Of a stretch of 64,000 bases of DNA, positions 54,596-64,000 are shown in pieces. This DNA comes from Serripes groenlandicus (Eukaryota; Mollusca; Bivalvia; Cardiida; Cardiidae), in contig JASEVX010000013.1 of NCBI GenBank assembly GCA_031761405.1, positions 40,066,601 through 40,130,600 on the forward strand. The letters are read 5' to 3'. The stretch's first letter is position 1. Each line of letters starts with the position of its first letter. Below the pieces are notes generated by a model that was not told the origin of the DNA, searched no databases, and saw nothing but the letters and a program-made list of their open reading frames with translations. The position numbers and the translations under genes are program-made.

Positions 54596-55142
54596 CTGAA
54601 TAAAAAATAAATTCATGTCTTCAAAGTGAAAATTTATCATTGAATATATACATGTATCTAATATACAGTTTCAGATTTGTGAAACTTATCATTCCTAATG
54701 CTATCGGAAGTCGAAACCTGCAATCATCTTTTGATTTTATTCTCAATTGTAAGGACCCTATACTTTTAACAATTGGTTCTTGTACATCACTGATTGCATC
54801 TAAACTCGATTTCTATCGATTGATTGAATATGATATCTAAGTCCATATTCTGTGTGTGTGTATTATATTCTATTAAAATTGAACAAAACATCAACTTTAT
54901 AAATATTTTAACTTTTGTTTTTGCACATAAGTGAATTCGTCGCAAGCAAATATGCCTTAGTTTTGCATGGTAGGGTCTGGGGATATACAAATATGAAAAG
55001 GTCAGCCATCTTTAATTTTTTCAATAAAACGCTTATGAATATCATTGAATAACATATTTCATCTAACAGAATTCCTTGTTTGTATATATAATGATTTATA
55101 ATAGACATGGTTTACGTGGCTAATGCAGTAGAAAATTCTCAC

Positions 55143-55342
55143 CATATTGATACATCCGGGATTTGTTCGTCGATGTCGTTCTCGTATGAAGGATCAGAAT
55201 CAGATGTGCTTTCTTCGTCGCTAGTAACTGTTTCTGAACGTGCATTAGCGATCGGCTCGTATTGATATGGTCTTATTGGTGCGGGTTCATTAATGTCAAA
55301 GTCGGAAACATCGCTCAAGTCACTGTCTATTAAAATATCCAT
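55143..55342 (-). CDS. P2X7 C-terminal-domain protein, first coding exon
   Basis: ATG at 55342-55340 in a strong context (ACCATGG), 66 codons plus TG, donor gtgagaat. It reads M-D-I-L-I-D-S-D-L-S-D-V-S-D-F-D-I-N-E-P, then P-I-R-P-Y-Q-Y-E-P and a Ser/Asp/Glu-rich linker ending Q-I-P-D-V-S-I. The P-x-x-Y-x-Y-E-P motif followed by an acidic linker precedes the zinc-binding part in many invertebrate members. There is no transmembrane segment, so this is a soluble, likely cytosolic protein and not a channel. The frame is open further upstream but has no better start. Confidence 0.86.
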
Positions 55343-58300
55343 GGTCAATCGTATTTCTGTCGCTATAATTGTATTATGTTCAAACAGCACGAGATCAAAT
55401 CTAAAGCAGTTATAACTTATTATGAGTATTAATTTATACAATGGTGGCCTTTTTATACTGATAAATTAAATTAACGGCAATTATGTTCTCAAACTTCTTA
55501 ATTATCTAATTCAATAAGTAAACGGCAATTACGTTCTCGAACTTATCTAATTACAATACAATTATCTAATTAAGGAAGTTAAATAAACATTCAAAGCAAA
55601 CTGTAATCAATAATAACACGGATAAATTTACAAACCCCATCTGATTAATAATCTACAGCAAACATACTTGTATACAAACCTAAAAAGTGGCCCTTCCTCA
55701 TAATCGGCCTTTTTGGACCATACATTTTTGAAAATTGGCCTTTGTTCTATTCATCTATTTAAATCCGGAGGTTATACTGTGACGTCACAAATTAAGGGGA
55801 AATTACTTTTGTGATCTTAAAATCAGGCGGGGTAATCCATGGCATAAATGTTCGGGCATTCAAGTTAAAAAACTAAATAATGTTAGAAAAGATTATTTTT
55901 CGTAATTTATATGATTTAAAACTTGTTATTATGGGTTGAACTTCAATTATATTCAATAATAAGAAAAAATAAAAACCTCCGTATATCACCTTTAATGTTA
56001 TCGGTCCCCCTTTATCAGTCAGTAAATACGCTAGTTGCTAGATAAAAATAGATAACAACATGTTCAGTTGAGTTTTCTTCAAATAAATCATTCATATCTA
56101 CAATAATTTGCATTCATGACAGCTGAAATAACTAGATAACGACACATGTTGATGTGTCATGCAATACCAAACCTACCTATAGAGGTTTTCAATCAATACC
56201 GATTTCATTTATATATCATACTTAAGTTGGCTTTTAACATTTCTTTCAAACATACTCTCAGGAAGAATGTAAAACTGCATGGACAAGGGCGATCCTTACC
56301 AGACTGGACAAATGCATAAGCTTATCAGGATTCATTGGTCACATATTCATGACGATGACCATATGTATATAATATAGCACAACTCTACACTTTTGTCCTA
56401 TGGCATGTACCATCTTGATTTGGATGCAGAATAAATAACAACCACCAGGCAGATCTTTCATTATGTTGGCCTCATGTAAATAATGTACACCACCGCTGCA
56501 TGGCGTCATTACATTGTATTGAAAAATAAAATACCCTTTACATTTACAGGCAGTCAGTTGCCTAGAATGCAGAATGGGTTGAATATTGCTAAAGAATAAT
56601 CATAGTTAAAACTACATATTATTACCGTATTTACAGAAGTATCGTTGAAAGTACAAGTATCCAACATGAATCACAGGATTCAGCATAAACCTAACAACTG
56701 GTCAAGATCCTTTCATCAAACTGCGTTTTCTCCATGGTTTAGAAAATATCTAGAATCATTGTTGCTTCAGGAGATCACTAGATTACAACATAAACAGTGA
56801 TTCCAGGATTCTTCCTGTCATCTTATTCAAACCATTTTAATATATTATTAATTTCTCCATGATCTAAATCCATGTCAAAATCTAGATAGCCACTGAATTA
56901 GCAGTATCACTGGTTATACTATCACTTTATGGTTTTGCATCTGACTGATGCATGTAAATCCTCTGCCCCCCGCCCCCCCCCGCCCCCCTCAAGAAAACCC
57001 CCCCCCAAAAAAAAAAAATATATGAGGTAATTGGATTGTTCTAGATCTGCACTGTGGTTCAATATGCCACGAAAGTTGCTTTTTTTTATCTGGTAAAATA
57101 GTTGAAAGTCGGAACTGAAAATGTGTTAAATTTGCTTTTAATGTATTGCACCGTATGCATTTTCCCTTTATACATAATCCATGTACATGTATGTAAGTCT
57201 ATGAATGTGTATGGCTTTCACGAATGAAACACGCATCTTAAACAGATTATACATATTATTTATCTTCTATTATTAATGCAGATTGATGTAGTACATGTAG
57301 AATGAAACAACCATATTTCCAGGTCAACCTCCTTGCAAGTGCAACACACCCGTTGATAAATTATTTCATGATCAATTTTTCTTACAAATCACGTAAGCAA
57401 TATAGTACTAACAGCACTGTTTAACTGGAGTCGGTATGTTGTGTACATACTATATTGAGCTGTTTTTTACTGTCTAGGATGTTTTCGACAAGTGTAGATT
57501 AAGATCTACCCGCACATACATCACACAGGAGCCAGGTGTATACTGTTTGTCCGAAGTATAACAAAGGGTTCTACCTATACACCTAGATGCGGGTTAAATT
57601 GTATGAATTTGCACGTTGATCTGTTTCTTTAACGCTCGCAAATGCATGAGTGTTTATTTTCGTTAAGCAACGCTCAGTTATACATCTATTATTGAATGAC
57701 ACAAAACAACATGTTTTGTATCCGCAATTTCATCCGAATCACACGGTTTTATTTTATAGACTTTTGTTTTCCTATGACTATAAGTTCAACACCTTATTGA
57801 GGGCTATATATTATTCAATTTACTTTTAGCAGATAAACTTTTTTCATACAGTCTTGTATAACTTCATAGCAGCGTTAAAATATATTCAGTATGTATTTAA
57901 AGTGAACGTTGATGGCAATTAATAGGTATATACACACACATTTCACATAATCAACCCCCCCCCCCCAAAAGGAACGAAAATGCGTGTGTGTCAATGGTAA
58001 AATGCATTTCAAGTCAACCTCAGACACATATTTTCAATTCTTAAACATAAATGGATCAAATGGATGAAAGAGGGAATATTCACAAATCACGAAAAAAAAA
58101 AAAAATGGTTAAAATGAATATTGATATCTACAAATATATTTGTTTACTAATCTTACACGCTCGTGTTTGTTGGATTTTTTTAAATAAATAATAAATTCTT
58201 CCAATAAATGGGGCAGATTAACCGGCTTGTAACATTATTATTATATGTCGCTCTTCATTTCATCCCTCGATGAACATTATGTTTATAAACCAAATCAAAC

Positions 58301-58400
58301 TGTGTGTAAACATGTAATTTTTCCTCAGCATCACTCACACACAAATGACGTCAAACTTTAAGTGATGATTACGTCATTTCTTATGCTATGTCACTATCAC
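55343..58400. other. Upstream region of the P2X7-domain gene; no other gene seen
   Basis: AT-rich DNA without an obvious repeat family apart from C-rich tracts at 56966-57007 and 57954-57966 and a MITE A end at 58402-58428. It must contain the promoter of the P2X7-domain gene, but I cannot point to it. Confidence 0.4.
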
Positions 58401-58401
58401 C

Positions 58402-58428
58402 GGTTTCCTCGTGGAGCGGCCCATATAT
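58402..58428. mobile_element. MITE A end remnant
   Basis: 'ggtttcctcgtggagcggcc' followed by 'catatata', matching the right end of the family. Confidence 0.5.
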
Positions 58429-58552
58429 ATGTTTATTCAGGTGTCGTACACCCAACCTATTGTGAACGAAATTGCTTCTCCCTCGACCAAAACTTCCACC
58501 GTCATTGCCAACCTATGGAAGGGTATTAACGCATAAATTGCATCTTTCCTTC

Positions 58553-58697
58553 TTACATTACAACTTGCATTCGTACATTTACATCTTGCATTCGTACATT
58601 CACATCTTGCTTTGTGACATTCACATCTTGCTTTGTGACTTGCACATCATGCTTTGTACATCTTGCGTTGTGACATGCACATCTTGCTTTGTACATC
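58553..58697. repeat. CACATCTTGCTTTGTGACATG minisatellite, left array
   Basis: Units of about 20 and 35 bp built from 'cacatcttgctttgtgacat' and 'tacatcttgcgttgtgacat'. It joins integrase coding sequence at about 58697, so the minus-strand frame runs on into the array (K-M-Y-K-A-R-C-A-C-H). The same minisatellite lies at 62333-62825. Confidence 0.9.
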
Positions 58698-60220
58698 TTA
58701 CCTTTCAACCCTACATTCTTAACGAGAACCCGGTCTCCTGGTTCTAGTTTTGCTTCCCTGACTCGAAGGTCGTAGCGCTTCTTATGGCGCATGGCCTGTC
58801 GCCTTGCTTCACAAGTTGCCACTCTGTAAGCGAAATCTAACCTGGACTTTAGTCCAGTGACGTAATCCGACTTTGTTGAGGCAAAAGAGGACTCGTCAGC
58901 AGATATGCCGAGAAAAGCGTCAACAGCAAGGCGAGGATGTCGACCGAACATAAGGAAATGCGGTGTATACCCAGTGGTTTCATGTCTTGTGGAGTTGTAC
59001 GCGTGAACTAACGCAGGAACGTGCGCCTTCCAGTTTTCCTTATTCTTCTCTTCTAAGGTCCCAAGCATGTTCAAAAGCGTCTGATTAAACCTCTCCGCCA
59101 TCCCATTGCCTTGAGGATGATATGGCGTGGTCCTGGACTTGGACACATTTGCCAAAGAGCAAAGTTCCTTAATCAGAGCACTTTCGAAGTTTCGACCCTG
59201 GTCACTATGCAAACGGCTTGGAAAGCCATAGTGACAGATAAAAGAGTCAAAAAGTGCCTTAGCTGTGGTACGTGCTGTTTGGTTCTTGGTAGGAAGGGCT
59301 TGAGCGAAGTGGGTATAGTGATCAGTAATGACCAAAACATTCTCATACCCACCTTTTGACATCTCCAATGTTAAGAAGTCTATGCAGACAATCTCCAATG
59401 GGTAAGATGACTGGATTGGAACTAGACCAGTACTACGAGTAGAAGGAGTTTTTCGTCGAATGCATCGTGGACAATTCCTAATCCGATGCTCAAGGAAATT
59501 GTCAATGCTGGGCCAAAAGAATCGACTTTTGACTAATGAACCTGTCCGCTCAATTCCTTGGTGACCAACACTGTCATGAAGACTAGAAAATACTAAGTCT
59601 AAAAATGTTTCTGGCAGAGCAAGCTGGTCAACATCATGTCCACAGACTTTACCATGGCGATAAAGAAGTCCGTCCTTGAGAAATAGGTGGGACCACTCCC
59701 GGAGGTATCTGCGAACTGGCTTAGACTCTTTTGCACTCAGTCTTTTTGTTGGTTTGTGTCCAGATGACAGATGACAAATCACTCTGGAAATCGTTGCATC
59801 TTTCTTTTGCTCTACTTTCCAGTCTACGTCTGAAAGAGGTGTGGCTGTTGCAGCCAAGTCAATCTGCTGTGAAAATGACACGCACTCGAAAGCAGGCGAC
59901 TGTTCAGCAGGCAGCAAAGACGCTCGAATTACAGCTTGGACACTGTCAGTGTGTACCATATCATCCGCCATAGGGTGTCGTGACAAGAAATCAGCATCTA
60001 TGTTGCTTTTTCCAGATCTGTACTGGAGGCTGAAGTTGTACATAGCTAACGCAGCAAGCCAGCGATGAGAGGTAGCGTCAAGCTTTGCTGTCGTAAGGCA
60101 ATATGTTAACGGGTTATTATCCGTACGGACTTTGAAATTGTTTCCATAAAGATAATCGCTAAATTTATCTACAACTGCCCATTTAAGGGCAAGGAACTCA
60201 AGTTTATGTGCAGGGTAGTT
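58698..60220 (-). pseudogene. pol: Ty3/gypsy retrotransposon pol fragment: RNase H and integrase
   Basis: An uninterrupted frame of about 507 codons without its own start. From the N-terminal side: the C-terminal half of RNase H (N-Y-P-A-H-K-L-E-F-L-A-L-K-W, T-D-N-N-P-L-T-Y, then Y-R-S-G-K-S-N-I-D-A-D-F-L-S-R). Next is an HHCC zinc finger (H-x4-H, then C-P-R-C). Then the integrase core, with Asp in V-C-I-D-F-L, Asp in H-S-D-Q-G-R-N-F and Glu in G-M-A-E-R-F-N-Q, the D,D-35-E triad. Last is the start of the C-terminal domain (G-D-R-V-L-V-K-N-V-G-L-K-G-K). All catalytic residues of integrase are present. Gag, protease, reverse transcriptase and the first RNase H residues are missing, and the C-terminus is cut off by the minisatellite, so this is a dead fragment. 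The clean frame suggests recent arrival. Confidence 0.9.
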
Positions 60221-60340
60221 AAATTTAGCGATTATCTTTATGGAAACAATTTCAAAGTCCGTACTCAGTCGACTAAGTCACAAGACGTCCAAAATGGATA
60301 GACAACAACTGGAAAGTTGACTAATTCTTTTTGGACGCTG
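60220..60340. other. Retroelement inversion junctions
   Basis: Positions 60220-60262 are the reverse complement of about 60124-60166 (the RNase H 'gattatctttatggaaacaa' region). They join at 'gtac' to 'tcagtcgactaagtc', which is LTR sequence. Positions 60296-60334 carry 'ggatagacaacaactggaaa' in plus orientation, although the surrounding retroelement copy is on the minus strand. Confidence 0.8.
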
Positions 60341-60900
60341 TCTATCCCGTGTGGTACGTCTTGGAACAAATGGCGGAGCTTCCGGTCGAAGGTCGACATT
60401 CCCTGGACGCCGGGCTGGAATCACATAATTACCTGATTTCGAGGGTAAGGGGACGGAATCCTCCTTTGGAGGCAAACGGGGTGCCTGCAAGGGCAACCCC
60501 ATGAAAGGTAGTAACAGATTACGATGGAGTGTCTTTGGGTCCGCATTGGTATCTTCCTGCTGGACCTTAAAAACTGGAAGATCTGGATTAGGTTGGGACA
60601 CAACAACAAAGATGTCTTTACTCCACCGGTCTGCAAGTTTGCACTTACCTTTCAACCCTACATTCTTAACGAGAACCCGGTCTCCTGGTTCTAGTTTTGC
60701 TTCCCTGACTCGAAGGTCGTAGCGCTTCTTATGGCGCATGGCCTGTCGCCTTGCTTCACAAGTTGCCACTCTGTAAGCGAAATCTAACCTGGACTTTAGT
60801 CCAGTGACGTAATCCGACTTTGTTGAGGCAAAAGAGGACTCGTCAGCAGATATGCCGAGAAAAGCGTCAACAGCAAGGCGAGGATGTCGACCGAACATAA
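60335..60900 (-). pseudogene. pol: Second Ty3/gypsy fragment: integrase C-terminus
   Basis: From F-G-R-H-P-R-L-A-V-D-A-F-L-G to K-G-K it repeats the end of the first fragment at nearly perfect identity. It then continues beyond that fragment's breakpoint with C-K-L-A-D-R-W-S-K-D-I-F and a Pro/Arg-rich tail (P-P-F-V-P-R-R-T-T-R-D-R-Q-R-P). It starts at 60900, where orientation flips. It shows the C-terminal sequence the first fragment lost. Confidence 0.88.
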
Positions 60901-61168
60901 GGTCCAGCAGGAAGATACCAATGCGGACCCAAAGACACTCCATCGTAATCTGTTACTACCTTTCATGGGGTTGCCCTTGCAGGCACCCCGTTTGCCTCCA
61001 AAGGAGGATTCCGTCCCCTTACCCTCGAAATCAGGTAATTATGTGATTCCAGCCCGGCGTCCAGGGAATGTCGACCTTCGACCGGAAGCTCCGCCATTTG
61101 TTCCAAGACGTACCACACGGGATAGACAGCGTCCAAAATGGATAGACAACAACTGGAAAGTTGACTAA
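60901..61168 (+). pseudogene. pol: Inverted copy of the retroelement's 3' coding end
   Basis: The plus strand reads V-Q-Q-E-D-T-N-A-D-P-K-T-L-H-R-N and ends D-N-N-W-K-V-D with TAA at 61166-61168. It is the reverse complement of about 60300-60566. This appears to be the natural end of the polyprotein, as the non-coding 3' region and polypurine tract follow on the same strand. Confidence 0.88.
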
Positions 61169-61640
61169 TTCTTTTTTTCTCAGTTTCAGAGTTTCAGTAT
61201 CCAGAACATGTGACTGGTTTAATTAATTAAATGCTTGTCAATTTAATATATATTCTATTTAAGATGATTTAATAATGGAAATCCTAAACATTTTTCTCAG
61301 TTGTATATATTTTACCAAGTACATGTAGTACATGGTAAACACGCATTTTTGCGCTGTACATTGAACGTTTAGGGTACAAAGTGTTATGCTTTAATAATAC
61401 ATGAACTGTATTATTTCGAGAGTAACAGGGCTTGTCGCTTTTACTTGTGTCTGCCCTTTTTAGCTATAAGGACTAACTAGTTGTTAGCGTATATTTCCTT
61501 TACAAGTATCTGTAAAATACAGGTTAGATTAAAAAAGTATTGTTTGTAGGCTATTAGTTGTAGCTATTTAGTACTTAGTACTAATAGGGATTTTATTTCT
61601 TATGCCTACAACGGTTAAGAAATGTCGGGACGACATTTTC

Positions 61641-61656
61641 TCCTAGGGGGGGAGTA
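61641..61656 (+). other. Polypurine tract before the LTR
   Basis: 'aggggggggagta' directly before TGTCACAGGG. This is the usual primer site for plus-strand synthesis in LTR retroelements. Confidence 0.7.
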
Positions 61657-62334
61657 TGTCACAGGGATGATTTGTCTGTTAATCGTTATATGTGTGTGTC
61701 GTCTTATTGTACGTGTTTTCTTCAAACTTTCTCTTCTCATATTACTCACGTTCATTTGCATGTAGTACTTACCAATATTCACTAATATTCACTTAACGTT
61801 CATCTCTCATTATTATTAAAAGTACTCATGCCATGGCCTCATTTCAGCACATACCATTTCATTATTATACATATCGGGGCCTCATTGCACATTCTTTGCA
61901 CGTGAACTTACCTAAACATCGTGACAAGTGAAGCGCACTCTACGACACCTATCTTGTCACATTTCCATCGTACTCAGTCGACTAAGTCGCACTTCGTCGA
62001 CCTTATATAAAGATATATAGAATTCTGAGTGCCTTCATTTGTTGCTTTTGCAGGTAAATACATTATCATTATTTTCATCTTCATTTCTTTTCAGCTGCAT
62101 TGAATGTCTCATTTTGTAAGTTTATTCGTAAATGTTAATTTGTTCATTTATTTGTTTTGTTGCATGTTATCTTGTGAGAGATGAGAGATAGACATTTCCA
62201 TCGTACTCAGTCGACTAAGTCGCACTTCGTCGACCTTATATAAAGATATATAGAATTATGAGTGCCTTCATTTGTTGCTTTTGCAGCCTACCCCGAAGAA
62301 GATTCCCTACGATAGAAATATCAGCGTAACACAC
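61657..62334 (+). mobile_element. 3' LTR of the Ty3/gypsy element, with internal duplication
   Basis: It begins TGTCACAGGGATGATTTG after the polypurine tract. The likely end is 'cagcgtaacaca' near 62334, where the minisatellite begins. A block of about 95 bp from 'ttccatcgtactcagtcgac' to 'gttgcttttgcag' occurs at 61965-62052 and again at 62190-62284. The exact right border is uncertain. No matching 5' LTR was found. Confidence 0.75.
62003..62012 (+). promoter_or_regulatory. TATA box within the LTR (first of two)
   Basis: 'ccttatataaagatatatag' in the LTR, duplicated at about 62236. It is well placed to be the element's core promoter. Activity is inferred. Confidence 0.5.
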
Positions 62335-62825
62335 ATCTTGCTTTGTACATCTTGCGTTGTGACATGCACATCTTGCTTTGTACATCTTGCGTTGTGACAT
62401 GCACATCTTGCTTTGTGACTTGCACATCATGCTTTGTACATCTTGCGTTGTGACATGCACATCTTGCTTTGTACATCGTGCTTTGTGACATGCACATCTT
62501 GCTTTGTACATCTTGCGTTGTGACATGCACATCTTGCTTTGTACATCTTGCGTTGTGACATGCACATCTGGTTTTGTGACATTCACATCTTGCTTTGTGA
62601 CTTGCACATCATGCTTTGTACATCTTGCGTTGTGACATGCACATCTTGCTTTGTACATCTTGCTTTGTGACTTGCACATCATGCTTTGTACATCTTGCGT
62701 TGTGGTATGCACATCTTGCTTTGTACATCTTGCGTTGTGACATGCACATCTTGCTTTGTACATCTTGCTTTGTGACATGCACATCTTGCTTTATGTCTTG
62801 CTATGTGATATGCACATATTGCAAT
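62333..62825. repeat. CACATCTTGCTTTGTGACATG minisatellite, right array
   Basis: The same units as at 58553-58697 and the same orientation. It starts immediately after the LTR. Minus-strand open frames (C-A-C-H-N-A-R-C-T-K) are by-products of the repeat. Confidence 0.93.
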
Positions 62826-63159
62826 ACATATTGTCTGTTATTCTCGTTATTTAACACCATCAATTAATATTAATTTGATGAGATGAATTCATGTTTATAT
62901 TCTAATTTCAATAACAACTTCCTCTTTACGAATGACAAATGTCAGTGTGCATAGCAGTAACAATGACGAATAGCCGAATGTAGAAAGCCGAATGTAAACA
63001 GCATAATACAGAAGGCATAATACGATGCGACACCTGGTGTAATAATGACGCGACAACCAAATTATGCTAACAGGTGGCGCTACGTGTGTGTTGTCGGCAA
63101 TTTCCGTAAATGACTCTCATATATACTTTGAAGATAAGGTGTGTGAAGTTAGCACGTAG

Positions 63160-63868
63160 GTCGTAGCTCGTAGGTCGACACTCAAATTTATTTTCAGAAA
63201 GTGTTAACCTGGGTCGTAGGTCGACAGTCACATTTATTTTCAGAAAGTGTCGACCTGGCTCGTAGGTCGTAGGTCGACACTCACATTTATTTTCAGAAAG
63301 TGTCGACCTGGCTCGTAGGTCGTAGGTCGACACTCACATTTATTTTCAGAAAGTGTCGACCTGGCTCGTAGGTCGTAGGTCGACACTCACATTTATTTTC
63401 AGAAAGTGTCGACCTGGCTCGTAGGTCGTAGGTCGACACTCACGTTTATTTTCAGAAAGTGTCCACCTGGCTCGTAGGTCGTAGGTTGACACTCACATTT
63501 ATTTTCAGAAAGTGTCGACCTGGCTCGTAGGTCGTAGGTCGACACTCACGTTTATTTTCAGAAAGTGTCGACCTGGCTCGTAGGTCGTAGGTCGACACTC
63601 ACATTTATTTTCAATAAGTGTCGACCTGGCTCGTAGGTCGTAGGTCGACAGTCAAACTTACATTAAGATAGTGTTGACCTGGCGCGTAGGTCGTAGGTCG
63701 ACAGTCAAACTTATGTTCAGAAAGTGTTGACCTGGCTCGTAGGTCGTAGGTCGACAGTCAAATTTACATAAAGATAGTGTTGATCTGGCGCGTAGGTCGT
63801 AGGTCGACAGTCAAACTTATGTTCAGAAAGTGTTGACCTGGCGCATAGGTCGTAGGTCGACAGTCAAA
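63160..63868. repeat. 53-bp minisatellite, about 13 copies
   Basis: The unit contains 'ggctcgtaggtcgtaggtcg', 'acactcacatttattttcag' and 'aaagtgtcgacct'. Left-hand copies are nearly identical. The last four carry 'gacagtcaaacttatgttca' and are more diverged, as expected at the edge of an array. Confidence 0.95.
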
Positions 63869-64000
63869 TTTATTTTGTTTCCGAACATGCGCCTTCTGCT
63901 GTCAAAAACCGTGTTGGTCGCGTTCTGTTCTGTGACATGTTCTATTATTTGTTTACAGTTAGACGATGAATCGTCGATCTAGCGAAGAATTTGAAATAAG

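Noticed and set aside
58472..58747. Plus-strand 91-codon frame H-S-Y-I-H-I-L-L-C-D
   Set aside because: It is antisense of the integrase/minisatellite junction.
62236..62784. Cys/His/Lys-rich 182-codon frame resembling a zinc-finger protein
   Set aside because: It is a translation of the CACATCTTGCTTTG minisatellite; the Cys-x-Cys-His pattern is imposed by the repeat unit.

Overview
The window looks like nuclear DNA of a bivalve mollusc. It is AT-rich and dominated by tRNA-derived SINEs, short DNA transposons (MITEs), minisatellites and one Ty3/gypsy retroelement. The real genes are split into small exons with GT/AG sites. A heterodont bivalve is my guess from the style of the repeats; nothing here fixes the species. 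I see no bacterial-type operons, CRISPR arrays, rRNA genes or free-standing tRNA genes. A run of 200 N marks an assembly gap at 32621-32820.

Five coding loci are supported by matching reading frame, splice sites and intron phase. (1) Plus strand, 2202-6696: the last two exons of a small protein ending in a K-V-S-W motif. (2) Minus strand, 17399-11948: five consecutive exons of an EF-hand protein with a long Gln/Glu-rich tail; its 5' end is not found. (3) Minus strand, 44327-38258: signal-peptide exon plus three exons of a secreted beta-propeller-like protein. Its downstream exons at 35758-34505 are degenerate, and extra broken copies of one exon lie at 36.3 and 36.6 kb. (4) Minus strand, 53700-50333: two intact 3' exons of a second copy of the same family. 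(5) Minus strand, 55342-54377: the first two coding exons of a protein with the zinc-binding C-terminal domain of P2X7. Loci 4 and 5 are both incomplete and interleaved, which is either nesting, rearrangement or misassembly.

The rest is mostly repeats. A TTAA-flanked, CCCTTTCCC-ended, highly palindromic MITE (piggyBac-like) occurs more than twenty times. A second MITE (GAGCCGT ends), a composite element with CAGGGGCGTAGC ends and 5-bp target duplications, a third MITE (TCGAGGGCTTGG ends), several single-copy palindromes and many tRNA-SINE copies fill introns and intergenic DNA. At least ten minisatellites are present, several of which clearly grew inside a transposon. From 58.5 to 62.8 kb lies a rearranged Ty3/gypsy element (RNase H, integrase, LTR) with several inversion junctions, bounded on both sides by the same minisatellite.

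The stretches 55.4-58.4, 22.2-23.3, 32.8-33.3 and 10.3-11.5 kb hold little that I can identify.
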